From the NCBI GenBank assembly GCA_030536575.1, contig JAUNPS010000029.1, positions 1 through 64,000 on the forward strand: DNA of 64,000 nt, in the 5' to 3' direction. The stretch is from Eubacteriales bacterium. GTDB taxonomy: Bacteria; Bacillota; Clostridia; Lachnospirales; Lachnospiraceae. Position 1 is the stretch's first letter; the number at the start of each line of letters is the position of its first letter. The position numbers were made by a program, and so were the translations under genes. Under the pieces are notes generated by a model. That model was not told the origin of the DNA, did no database searches, and worked only from the letters and a program-made list of their open reading frames with translations. Positions 25,784 through 34,490 of this stretch are shown here, one piece after another.

Positions 25784-27028
25784 CTATTCTACTTCCGGCC
25801 CCAAAAGCTCCAGCCTCGGCTCCCTTTCCACCACCTCAGCCAACGCCTCCGAAACCAGAATCTCCTCCAATTCCAACGTACTCCGAATCTTCACAATCCG
25901 CAGCTTCTCCTTCTCACACCCCCTCAAACACTTCACGGCAACCTTCACCGCCTCCGCCTCATCCCTGGCAACCAGCGGAATCTTACAATCCTCCAAAGCC
26001 TTCACCGCAATCGCATTCGCATACATCGCCTGAAAATCCAGCTGCCGAACCACCTTCTCCGTCACCACATCAAAGAGCCCCAGCCCAATCCCATTCCCAT
26101 GCGACGCCTCCGAAACATCCAGAAGCACCATCTTACCAATCTCCGGCACCTCCAGCACAAACTCCTTCAGAATACTGCTCCTCCCAAGGATATTCGGGTC
26201 GAACCCTGCCCCGGAAATATCCTTTCCAATGGCCTCCACCACCAGTACGTCGATCTTCGGAATCATCAAAAGCGGCATATTCTTCTTCGCCTGCCGAACC
26301 AGCTCCACTTCCCGCTCGATCAGGCTCTCTGCCGGAACCAGCTCCACCTGGCTTGTCTCGTCATACGCATTTTCCAGAACCGCCACGCCAAATCCCACCG
26401 GCGCCTGCCCCAGGATCATCCGCGCCGCCTCCTTGATCGTCTCCCCAAAACAGGAAAACTCCGCTTCATGCATTGCAGAACACCCTTTCCGGTTTCCCAA
26501 GCCGATCACCAGCATCTTGCACAGCCCGCTCTGAATATCCGAAACGAAATCCGTATGAAGCTTCACCCGGTTAATCGGCACGATCAAGTCCGCTTCCAGC
26601 GCCGTCCGGTCAAAAAACACCTCAATCCCGGACGCCGTCTCACCCAGCTTCACAACCTCGGTTTTCGTAACCACCGGCACGCCCATCGCGGCTTCCGTAA
26701 TCCCATAACTCTCCAAAACCGCGCGCTGTCCTTCCTCTGTCCCGCCGCCATGGCTTCCCATCGCCGAAACGATAAACGGCTTCGCGCCCAGCTTTTCCAG
26801 CTCCTCCAGCGTCGTCTTCACGATCAGCGGCAGATTCCGGATTCCCCGGCTGCCTACGCCCACCGCCACACGCATGCCCGGCTTCACCTTCCCGGCAATT
26901 TCCGGCTTTCCAAACTCCTTTCGGATTTCCCCGGCAATGTCCGTCAAAACCGGACGTGCAAACTTCTGGCGTACCCGGTACATCCGCGGCAGCTTCATTG
27001 CCTCATCTTCCGGCAGTAAAAGAGACAT
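25784..27028 (-). CDS. LarA-like DUF2088 protein, possible 2-hydroxyacid racemase
   Basis: This 414-residue protein has the N-terminal DUF2088 domain of the nickel-dependent lactate racemase superfamily. Visible are VAVGVGSRGIRNLP, the SAMGSHGGGTEEGQ motif (about residues 90-103) and a C-terminal part with MVLLDVSEASHGNG. LarA uses a nickel-pincer cofactor, but no lar maturation genes are seen here and the binding lysine cannot be confirmed by eye. It is the last gene of the catabolic operon, 14 bases after the aconitase-X small subunit. A D-2-hydroxyacid dehydrogenase in the same operon supports a 2-hydroxy acid substrate. The activity is inferred. Confidence 0.72.
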   Translation of the reverse strand: MSLLLPEDEAMKLPRMYRVRQKFARPVLTDIAGEIRKEFGKPEIAGKVKPGMRVAVGVGSRGIRNLPLIVKTTLEELEKLGAKPFIVSAMGSHGGGTEEGQRAVLESYGITEAAMGVPVVTKTEVVKLGETASGIEVFFDRTALEADLIVPINRVKLHTDFVSDIQSGLCKMLVIGLGNRKGCSAMHEAEFSCFGETIKEAARMILGQAPVGFGVAVLENAYDETSQVELVPAESLIEREVELVRQAKKNMPLLMIPKIDVLVVEAIGKDISGAGFDPNILGRSSILKEFVLEVPEIGKMVLLDVSEASHGNGIGLGLFDVVTEKVVRQLDFQAMYANAIAVKALEDCKIPLVARDEAEAVKVAVKCLRGCEKEKLRIVKIRSTLELEEILVSEALAEVVEREPRLELLGPEVE

Positions 27029-27042
27029 TTAAACGCCCTCCC

Positions 27043-27450
27043 TTATTCCAGAATTTCAATGGTTCCCTCATCAGCATTGATCCGAATCCGGTCGCCGTCC
27101 TTCACCGTCTGATAAAACGCCGGCTCCACCTTATCCACCATCGGGATATCCATAATGATCGCACTGGAAACCAGCACCGTCTCCGGATACTGGATGATCA
27201 TCCCTTTCGGCGCATTCCCGCGCTTATTCAGCTGGAACAGCCCGTCTGCCTGCACGACCGAACTCCCTTTTCCGCTGGGGAAAATCAGAATCTTTCCCGC
27301 AATGCTTTTCCCTTCCAGCGCATGGGCCGGTTCGATCACCACGCCGGTCTCCGGCTCGATCAGATAAAACATGATATCATCCCCGGACAGCACGGCTTCT
27401 CCTTCCGCGACTCCTTCGGATATTTTATGGCATTGAAACACTTTTCCCAT
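27043..27450 (-). CDS. Aconitase X swivel (small) subunit, DUF126
   Basis: This 135-residue protein is the swivelling domain of an AcnX dehydratase, made as a separate subunit. Visible landmarks are GDDIMFYLIEPETGVV, FPSGKGSSV (about residues 59-67) and a KGMIIQYPE segment. The ATG at 27450 shares one base with the stop of the large-subunit gene (TGATG), and GGAGG lies seven bases before it. The two subunits are thus translationally coupled. Confidence 0.87.
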   Translation of the reverse strand: MGKVFQCHKISEGVAEGEAVLSGDDIMFYLIEPETGVVIEPAHALEGKSIAGKILIFPSGKGSSVVQADGLFQLNKRGNAPKGMIIQYPETVLVSSAIIMDIPMVDKVEPAFYQTVKDGDRIRINADEGTIEILE

Positions 27451-28655
27451 CACACTACCTCCCCGGTCAACGCAGCTTCGATACAGGTGTCCAGATCCCG
27501 GATAACGAAATCAATGCCCCGCCGTTTCGGATAATACGCACATTTCGGCGATTCCGTCACGCCAACCTTTCCTTTCAGGTGCCGCCAGCAGGGCTGATCC
27601 GGACAGGTATCCGGCACAAGAAAACCGCCCGCTTCCTCGATCACTTCCGTGATTCCCATCCGATCCGCCAGCTCCTTCACATGGTAAGAAACCAGAATCC
27701 ACATTTCCTTCTTTAATTTTTTCCCACGCACGCGCTCGGCGATATGCGCCGCCTGATCCAGCGTAAAATGCGGGCATCCAAACATTGCAAAATCGATTTC
27801 CCGGTTTCCTTTCAGAGAAATCTCTTCCAGGATTTCTTCCAGATCCTGATTCGTGATGACAACCTTCCGCTTCGGCTCTTTGCCGCCAAAAGCCTGCTCT
27901 AACGTCTGTGCCTCCGGCGTAAAGCCCACAATATGATACATTCCGTAAGCGCCGGACGTATTTAACTGCGCGCCCAGGTTCGTCAGAGCCTCTTTTCCAA
28001 TATGCTTCGGAAGCCCGGTGAAAACCGGAATTCCGCTTCCAATCTTCTTTCCGCAGTAGCCCAGCAGATGATATTCAAAATCCGATTTCATATCCGCCTG
28101 GACTTCTACCAGAATATCCCCATACCGGTTCTCGTCCAGCAGAAGGCCATATTCCGGCACAACGCCGGTGATCGCCGCGCAAAGCGCACTGTTCGCGCCC
28201 TCCCGGTTACTCCTAGCCCCCCAGACCGCATTCACATAGGGCGTGGCGCTTGACTCGGAAAATGCACAGATTTCCCCGAAATTCGGTACATTCGTCGCCA
28301 CATAAGGCGTACAGTTGTACGTCAATGTCGCCCCAAGCGCCTTATAAGCATTATGCGTTCTCTGCATCAAATCCGCGTCTTCGTCGGACACCATCCGCCG
28401 CTCCTTAAAAAAGGACAGGCAGAATCCCGGATTCACGGTCGGAGATACCTTACAGTGCGCCCCGCCCGCCAGCAATTTTTCCGCAAACCACAGATCCGCA
28501 TCCTGATTGCTGAGCGCCACATGGGCCCGCGTAATCGGCACCATCCGCTTCGCGTCAAAGGACTCCCCGATGGCTGCCTGGATTTTCATTGCATAGGCAG
28601 CCCCGGTTCCATATTTTCCATGGAGCATATCCATCTCTTCTCTTGTTAATTCCAT
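27450..28655 (-). CDS. Aconitase X catalytic (large) subunit, DUF521
   Basis: This 401-residue protein is the catalytic part of an AcnX enzyme, a dehydratase. Characterised bacterial members dehydrate cis-3-hydroxy-L-proline, and archaeal members act on mevalonate 5-phosphate. Seen are the N-terminal MHGKYG-like stretch (MLHGKYGTGAAYAM), NPGFCLSFF, and TYNCTPYVATNVPNFGE with its cysteine. A SSATPYVNAVWGARSNREG motif, a central CPHFT and a late CPDQPCW follow. An upstream TTG is possible, but the ATG at 28655 has AGAGGAG seven bases ahead. It follows the flavoenzyme gene by 37 bases. Confidence 0.87.
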   Translation of the reverse strand: MELTREEMDMLHGKYGTGAAYAMKIQAAIGESFDAKRMVPITRAHVALSNQDADLWFAEKLLAGGAHCKVSPTVNPGFCLSFFKERRMVSDEDADLMQRTHNAYKALGATLTYNCTPYVATNVPNFGEICAFSESSATPYVNAVWGARSNREGANSALCAAITGVVPEYGLLLDENRYGDILVEVQADMKSDFEYHLLGYCGKKIGSGIPVFTGLPKHIGKEALTNLGAQLNTSGAYGMYHIVGFTPEAQTLEQAFGGKEPKRKVVITNQDLEEILEEISLKGNREIDFAMFGCPHFTLDQAAHIAERVRGKKLKKEMWILVSYHVKELADRMGITEVIEEAGGFLVPDTCPDQPCWRHLKGKVGVTESPKCAYYPKRRGIDFVIRDLDTCIEAALTGEVV

Positions 28656-28692
28656 TCGACTACTCCTCTCCAATCCCAGGGGATTCCCCGCT

Positions 28693-30633
28693 TTATAAGC
28701 TTACCGCCGCGTCATAGCCGCCGTGAACCGCACCCAGAATCTGTCCCATATGGTCGCAGTCCCCGATCTTCCGAAAATCGTCCGCCGTATCCCGGAAGCC
28801 CTCCGCTTCTTCGCTCAGGGGCAGATAACCCGTGGCATAGATCACCGTATCCGCCAAAAGCGTCTGCTGCGTTCCATCGGGAAGCGCCACCCGAACGCCG
28901 GACTCCTCCACTTCCAGACAGCGTGTCGAGCGCAGAACGGTAAGATTCGGGTATTTTTCAATCTCAAGCTGGAGGGTACGGAAATGAACATACGGCGCAT
29001 CCTGTGCGATTTCCGGACGCATTTCCACAACAGTCACCTGTTTTCCCTGCATAGCCAGTTCGATCGCATCTTCCACGCCGACCAGGCCTCCTCCAATCAT
29101 AACCACCTGCTGGCCAATCTGCCCTTCCTTTTCGTAGATTTCACTGGCCGGCATCGCCTTTTCCAGTCCGGGAATCGGCGGAATGAGCGGTCTGGAGCCA
29201 ATCGCGCAGATCACCGCGTCGAAATCTTCCTTCCCAATCATCTCCGGCGTTGCTTCTATATTATAGTGCACCGGAATCTTTCTCTTCTCCACTCTCCGGA
29301 TCAGCACATCCCGGAATTTCTCCACATCCTTTTTAAAGGACGGACGGCAGGCCAGATTCAGCGCCCCGCCAAGCTGGCCGCTCTTTTCATAAATCTCTAC
29401 CTGGTGTCCGAGGTCATGGGCCTTGATCGCCGCCTCCATACCCGCGGGGCCGCCCCCGATGATGCAGACACGCTTCGGCTTCGGTTCCTCCCGCAGCAAA
29501 AGGGCCTCGTATTCTCTCCCCCGCTCCGGATTGACCGAACAGCGCATTGCTCCGATCGGCATTTTTACATAAGGAACAAAACTCTGGCTGATACAGTAAG
29601 AACACCGGATGCACGGCGTAATGTCATCCGCCCTGCCTTCCTTGATCTTTTTGGGAAGATCGGTATCCGCAATGATTCCTCTGGCAATCGCTACCATATC
29701 CGCTTTTCCGCTGGCAATGGTATCTTCCATCACCGCCGGGTCGTCCATTGCACCCACCACCGTAACCGGAATCGAAACAGCCTCCTTAATTTTCGCGGCG
29801 AAAGGCACATTCATCCCATGCGGCCGGAACTGACTGGGGTACATGCGAACCACGCCGTCTTTATTATGGAACGTCGAAGCGGATACATGGATCATATCTG
29901 CTTTTTGTTCCAGAATCTTCGCGACTTCCACCATATCGTCGATGGTCAGCCCGTTTCCATAAGCTTCCTCGCAGGAAATGCGGACATCCACCACGAAATC
30001 CTTTCCACAGACTTCCTTAATCCGTTCCAAAATCATCATCGTAAAGCGGCACCGGTTTTCAATGCTTCCGCCGTACTGATCCGTCCGCTGATTATTTAAC
30101 GGAGACAGAAACTGCGCCGGAAGCCAGCCATGTCCGGCATGTACCATCACAATGTCAATGCCGCCGCATTTCGCAACCAGCGCCCCATGTGCATAGGCGT
30201 CCACAATCTCCTGAATCATCGCCTCGTCCAGCTCATAAACCGGATTCTGATAAACCCCGTCTCCGGCGCTGGGCCCGTAAACCTTCCCCTCCGGAAGGTA
30301 TTTCGGATTTGCCCGCCGCCCCGAATGCACCAGTTCAATGGAAGCCAGCGCTCCATAGCGATGGATCCGATCCGTAAATTCCTTGATATTCGTCGCGCAG
30401 TTTTCATCATCCAGGCAGAAATTATCCGCATGGCACATGCCGGTCTTTCCATGCACCAGCACTTCCCCCAGGCACACGATTCCCGCGCCGCCCTGGGCTT
30501 TCTGGGCCACATAAGTCAGATTTTTCACGCTTGTCTGGATACTCGGCCCCATCGGCGCCGTCTCGATCCGGTTTTTCACGGTCAGATTTCCAATCTTCAG
30601 CGGCGTAAACAGCTTCATTTCATTCTTCTTCAT
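28693..30633 (-). CDS. Fe-S flavoenzyme, dienoyl-CoA reductase / old yellow enzyme type
   Basis: Residues 1-360 of this 646-residue protein form an FMN TIM barrel (LFTPLKIGNLTVKNRI; HGWLPAQFLSPLNNQR near 166; a YGGSIENR motif). A cysteine cluster CIRCSYC with a further cysteine in MRCSVNP (about 345-370) should hold a 4Fe-4S cluster. An FAD/NAD half follows with GGGPAGMEAA and a second GGGLVGVEDAIELA. Relatives include 2,4-dienoyl-CoA reductase, BaiCD/BaiH, trimethylamine dehydrogenase and N-methylproline demethylases. It overlaps the last ATPase gene by 14 bases. It may reduce an enoate or remove an N-methyl group; the substrate is unknown. Confidence 0.88.
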   Translation of the reverse strand: MKKNEMKLFTPLKIGNLTVKNRIETAPMGPSIQTSVKNLTYVAQKAQGGAGIVCLGEVLVHGKTGMCHADNFCLDDENCATNIKEFTDRIHRYGALASIELVHSGRRANPKYLPEGKVYGPSAGDGVYQNPVYELDEAMIQEIVDAYAHGALVAKCGGIDIVMVHAGHGWLPAQFLSPLNNQRTDQYGGSIENRCRFTMMILERIKEVCGKDFVVDVRISCEEAYGNGLTIDDMVEVAKILEQKADMIHVSASTFHNKDGVVRMYPSQFRPHGMNVPFAAKIKEAVSIPVTVVGAMDDPAVMEDTIASGKADMVAIARGIIADTDLPKKIKEGRADDITPCIRCSYCISQSFVPYVKMPIGAMRCSVNPERGREYEALLLREEPKPKRVCIIGGGPAGMEAAIKAHDLGHQVEIYEKSGQLGGALNLACRPSFKKDVEKFRDVLIRRVEKRKIPVHYNIEATPEMIGKEDFDAVICAIGSRPLIPPIPGLEKAMPASEIYEKEGQIGQQVVMIGGGLVGVEDAIELAMQGKQVTVVEMRPEIAQDAPYVHFRTLQLEIEKYPNLTVLRSTRCLEVEESGVRVALPDGTQQTLLADTVIYATGYLPLSEEAEGFRDTADDFRKIGDCDHMGQILGAVHGGYDAAVSL

Positions 30634-31615
30634 GTTCTCCTCCCTGCTCTCCTTTTCCCTGCCTGTGGCAGCTTACAAAATGTCCCGGTTCCGCCTCGAT
30701 GCGTTCCGGTACGCATTCCTTACACGCTTCGGCAGCAAATTTGCATCTTGGATGGAACGGACAGCCAGACGGCATATGCGACAAATCCGGCACGGTTCCT
30801 TCAATCACTTTCAGTTCTTCGTCTTCGGTCTGCAGCGTGGGAATGCACTCCATCAGCCCTTTCGTGTACGGATGAAGAGGATTCTTAAAAATACTCCTGG
30901 TATCGCCTTCCTCCACAACGCGCCCGCCGTAAAAGACCGCAATCCGGGTCGCCACATTCGCCACAACGCCTAGGTCATGGGTCACGATCACTACGCTGGT
31001 TCCAAGCTCCTCCCGGATGTTATTCAGGATACCGAGAATCTGCGCCTGGATCGTTACGTCCAGGGCCGTCGTCGGCTCATCCGCCAGCAGAAGTTCCGGC
31101 TCGCAGGAAAGCGCCATGGCGATCATCACCCGCTGGCACATTCCCCCGGAAAGCTGATGCGGATAACTCTTCATCCGCTCCTCCGGGTCCGGAATCCCCA
31201 CCAGCCGCAAAAGCCGGACCGCTTCCTCTCTGGCAACTTCTTTCCGAAGCTTTTTATGCTTCACAATCATTTCCACAATCTGGTTTCCCACTTTAATCAC
31301 CGGGTCCAGGCTGCTCATCGGGTCCTGAAAGATCATCGCGATCCGGTTCCCGCGGATATGGTTAAATTCCTTCTCATTCTTTCCCAGAATATTTTCCCCG
31401 TGGAAGAGGATCTGTCCGTCGATGATCGCCGGAGGCGTCTCCACCAGGTTCAGAATGCAGGACAGCGTGACGCTCTTTCCGCATCCGGATTCGCCGACGA
31501 TCCCCAGCGTCTCCCCTTTGTCCACATACAGGTTCGCGTCATTGACCGCATGGACGTTTCCGGCCTTTGAAGGGAATTCTACTTTTAAATGCTGGATCTC
31601 CAATAAATGTTCCAT
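30620..31615 (-). CDS. Dipeptide/oligopeptide ABC transporter ATP-binding protein (DppD type)
   Basis: This 331-residue protein has Walker A GESGCGKS, signature [13 protein letters not shown] and Walker [13 protein letters not shown]. The C-terminal extension has the [10 protein letters not shown] cysteine motif typical of the peptide/nickel subfamily. GGGAGG precedes the ATG. It pairs with the OppF-type ATPase at 32459 and completes a five-part importer. Confidence 0.93.
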   Translation of the reverse strand: MEHLLEIQHLKVEFPSKAGNVHAVNDANLYVDKGETLGIVGESGCGKSVTLSCILNLVETPPAIIDGQILFHGENILGKNEKEFNHIRGNRIAMIFQDPMSSLDPVIKVGNQIVEMIVKHKKLRKEVAREEAVRLLRLVGIPDPEERMKSYPHQLSGGMCQRVMIAMALSCEPELLLADEPTTALDVTIQAQILGILNNIREELGTSVVIVTHDLGVVANVATRIAVFYGGRVVEEGDTRSIFKNPLHPYTKGLMECIPTLQTEDEELKVIEGTVPDLSHMPSGCPFHPRCKFAAEACKECVPERIEAEPGHFVSCHRQGKGEQGGEHEEE

Positions 31616-31633
31616 CGTGGATTCCTCCCTTCC

Positions 31634-32458
31634 CTAATTTTCCCGCAGCTTCGGGTCAAGCACGTCCCGCAGCCCGTCTCCCAAAAGGTTAAACGCCAGC
31701 GTCGTCAGCGTGATCATCAGGCCTCCGAAACAGGCCACCCACGGCGCCTGAAACAGCACATCCTTGCCTTCATTGATCACGGCTCCCCAGGAGGGTGTGG
31801 GCGGCGCGATCCCCAGCCCCAGAAATCCCAGGGAAGATTCCGCCATGATACAGCCGCCGATCGTAGAGGACAGCGTAATAAAGATCTGCGGCAATGCATT
31901 GGGAATCACATGGCGGAAAATAATATAAGCATTGCCCGCGCCCATGGTCTGGGAAGCCCGGATGAACGTCCGCTCCCGGATCGACAGCACTTCACTCCGC
32001 GCGATCCGGTAAAAGTTCGGGATCACCGGAATGCCGATAGCCAGGCACATATTAAACTCCGTTTTTCCAAAGGAAATCGCGATGATCATCGACAGCAGAA
32101 TCGGCGGGAACGACATCATGATATCCATCAGACGTCCCACGAAAAAATCCAGACACCCCCGGAAGTACCCGCACAGAAGGCCGATCGCCGTTCCGGACAG
32201 CAGCGCGATCAGAACCGATATAAACGAAACCTTTATGGAAATCCGCGCGCCGTAGATCAGCCTTGTCCAGACATCCTTCCCATAGGCGTCCGTTCCCATG
32301 ATGTGTTTCAGGGAAGGCGGATTCAGCATTTCGCTCAAACTGTTCGCCGCGTAATCATACGGGGTCAGGATCGGGGCCGCTACCGCCAGGAAAACCATGA
32401 TCAGAATGATGACTGCCCCGGCCACGATCATTTTATTGTGCAAAAGTCGTTTCAGCAT
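31634..32458 (-). CDS. Dipeptide/oligopeptide ABC transporter permease (DppC type)
   Basis: This 274-residue protein begins with a membrane helix near residues 10-30. A short external part reads HIMGTDAYGKDVWTRLIYGARIS, a DppC/OppC hallmark. A BPD_transp_1 domain follows, with an EAA-type loop in the IRASQTMGAGNAYI segment. Its ATG directly follows the stop of the OppF-type gene, with the ribosome site inside that gene. Confidence 0.94.
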   Translation of the reverse strand: MLKRLLHNKMIVAGAVIILIMVFLAVAAPILTPYDYAANSLSEMLNPPSLKHIMGTDAYGKDVWTRLIYGARISIKVSFISVLIALLSGTAIGLLCGYFRGCLDFFVGRLMDIMMSFPPILLSMIIAISFGKTEFNMCLAIGIPVIPNFYRIARSEVLSIRERTFIRASQTMGAGNAYIIFRHVIPNALPQIFITLSSTIGGCIMAESSLGFLGLGIAPPTPSWGAVINEGKDVLFQAPWVACFGGLMITLTTLAFNLLGDGLRDVLDPKLREN

Positions 32459-33487
32459 TTACGCTTCCCCCTTCCCCACGCTGTTTCGGCGTCCGGCCAG
32501 CTTCAGCTCCAGCGTATCGTATTTATGACAGGCTACCTGATGGCCATTTCCAATATCCGTCAGTTTTGGCTCTTTATATTTACAGTCCTCCGAAGCATAG
32601 GGACAGCGCGTATGGAAAATACAGCCGCCCGGCACATCGAAAAGACTGGGAACATCCCCTTTCAGCGCGTCCATCTGAATCTTATCGTCCGGGTCCGGCA
32701 CCGGAACGGCGGACAGCAGCGCATAGGTATACGGGTGCCGGCAGTTGGAAAACAGCTCTTCCTTTGGCGCGATCTCCACAATATGCCCGAAATACATGAC
32801 CCCAATCGTATCCGATACATACTTTACCACCGACAGATTATGGGAAATGAACAGATACGTCAGGCTCAGGTCTTTCTGAAGACGGCCAAGCAGGTTCAAA
32901 ATCTGCGCCTGCATGGACACATCCAGCGCGGAAACCGCCTCGTCGCAGATCACAAACTCCGGATTCAGCGCCAGGCTCCGGGCAATGCTGACCCGCTGTC
33001 TCTGGCCTCCGGAAAGCTGATGGGGCATGCGTGTCAGCAGGTTCGTCGGAATCCCAACCAGGCTGCACAGTTCTTCCACGCGCTCCCGCTTCTGTTCTTT
33101 CGTCCCGTATTTATGAATATCCAGCGGCTCCCGGATGATCTCCTCGATATCCAGATAAGGGTCCAGGGACTCATAAGGGTCCTGGAAAATCACCTGCATT
33201 TCCCGCCGTACATTCCGAAGCCTTGCTCCGGATAAATGGCTGATATTCTCGCCGCGATAGAAAACCTGTCCTTCCGTCGGTTTATAGAGGGACAAGATCA
33301 GGCGTGACAGCGTGCTCTTCCCGCAGCCGGATTCGCCCACAAGCCCGAACGTCTCGCCTCTGCGGATACAAAAGGATACGCCGTCGACAGCTTTGACAAA
33401 GGATTTTTTCCGCATGGCGTTGGGAAACCATTTTTTTACGTCTTTTACTTCCAGTATAATTTCTCTTTTCTCTTCTTCCTGCTTCAT
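32459..33487 (-). CDS. Dipeptide/oligopeptide ABC transporter ATP-binding protein (OppF type)
   Basis: This 342-residue protein has Walker [10 protein letters not shown], signature LSGGQRQRVSIAR and Walker B FVICDEAVSALD. The C-terminal cysteine motif CIFHTRCPYA is followed by CKYKEPKL. The open frame reaches 33556 into the previous gene, but the ATG at 33487 has an AAGGGA site and starts the family N-terminus. It lies between the two permease genes. Confidence 0.93.
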   Translation of the reverse strand: MKQEEEKREIILEVKDVKKWFPNAMRKKSFVKAVDGVSFCIRRGETFGLVGESGCGKSTLSRLILSLYKPTEGQVFYRGENISHLSGARLRNVRREMQVIFQDPYESLDPYLDIEEIIREPLDIHKYGTKEQKRERVEELCSLVGIPTNLLTRMPHQLSGGQRQRVSIARSLALNPEFVICDEAVSALDVSMQAQILNLLGRLQKDLSLTYLFISHNLSVVKYVSDTIGVMYFGHIVEIAPKEELFSNCRHPYTYALLSAVPVPDPDDKIQMDALKGDVPSLFDVPGGCIFHTRCPYASEDCKYKEPKLTDIGNGHQVACHKYDTLELKLAGRRNSVGKGEA

Positions 33488-33518
33488 AGAAATCCCTTCC
33501 CCTTTCCGGTCCGCATCG

Positions 33519-34466
33519 TTAGTTTGCCGAATCCTGAACCCGGATTCGGGGGTCAAAAACGCCGTACAGAATGTCCGTCACCAGCATACACAGAATCATG
33601 AACACGGCCAGGAAAATCGCCGTACCCTGGATCACCGCGTAATCTCTGGCATTGATGGCGTCCACCAGAAGTTTGCCGACTCCCGGACGGGAGAAGACGC
33701 TTTCCGTCACCACCGCGCCGCCCAGATACCCCGCAAAGGTTCCGCCTACCACCGTGATGATGGGCGTCAGGGCGTTCCGAAGGGCATGGCCGAAGATCAC
33801 CGCGCTTTTTGACAGGCCTTTGGCCTTACAGACTTTGATAAAATTATCGCCCAGAATCTTCAGCATCGCCGTCCGGGTCGTTCTGGCGATGGATGAAGCG
33901 GAACCGATTCCTACGACGATGACCGGGCCAATCAGGCCCAGCCACCGTTTATCCGCATCCAGATTAATGGAAATAACCGGTATCCACTTCAGCTTTACGC
34001 CGAAAATCACAATAAACACTAATCCGATGAAAAAGGAAGGCATGGACATTAAGACGGTGTTGGCCCCCATCACAAAAACATCGAAGGGGCTGCCGCGTTT
34101 CAAAGCCGCCGCAATACCTGCCGTAACCCCCAGAAGAACCGCGAACAGCACGCCAAAGACTGTCAATTCCAGCGTATAAGGCAGCTTCGCCAGAATCATG
34201 TCCATGACCGGCTCATTTCCCTGCATGGAGGTTCCCAGATCTCCCCGAAGCGCATTGCCGATCGTCCGTCCGAGCTGTACGATCATCGGATCATTGTATC
34301 CGTGCTCTTCTTTGTACTGCTCGATCTGTTCGTCGCTGGCATTGGCCCCGAACTTCACCGTCACCGGATCGCCTGGAATCGAGCGGATGATAAAGAAGAC
34401 GACGACCATGCTTCCCAGGATCGTGGGGATGGCAAATAGTAACCGCTTAAAGATATACCTTTTCAT
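33519..34466 (-). CDS. Dipeptide/oligopeptide ABC transporter permease (DppB type)
   Basis: This 315-residue protein has the N-terminal helix FAIPTILGSMVVVFFIIRS and the RSIPGDPVTVKFG segment typical of DppB/OppB. About six membrane segments follow. The binding-protein gene ends 24 bases upstream. The C-terminus (VFDPRIRV) fits the family. Confidence 0.94.
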   Translation of the reverse strand: MKRYIFKRLLFAIPTILGSMVVVFFIIRSIPGDPVTVKFGANASDEQIEQYKEEHGYNDPMIVQLGRTIGNALRGDLGTSMQGNEPVMDMILAKLPYTLELTVFGVLFAVLLGVTAGIAAALKRGSPFDVFVMGANTVLMSMPSFFIGLVFIVIFGVKLKWIPVISINLDADKRWLGLIGPVIVVGIGSASSIARTTRTAMLKILGDNFIKVCKAKGLSKSAVIFGHALRNALTPIITVVGGTFAGYLGGAVVTESVFSRPGVGKLLVDAINARDYAVIQGTAIFLAVFMILCMLVTDILYGVFDPRIRVQDSAN

Positions 34467-34490
34467 GTTTCAGCTCCTCTGCGTGCTGGT

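Noticed and set aside
31607-33235. 542-codon plus-strand frame
   Set aside because: It overlaps three well-supported transporter genes on the minus strand and has no family features.
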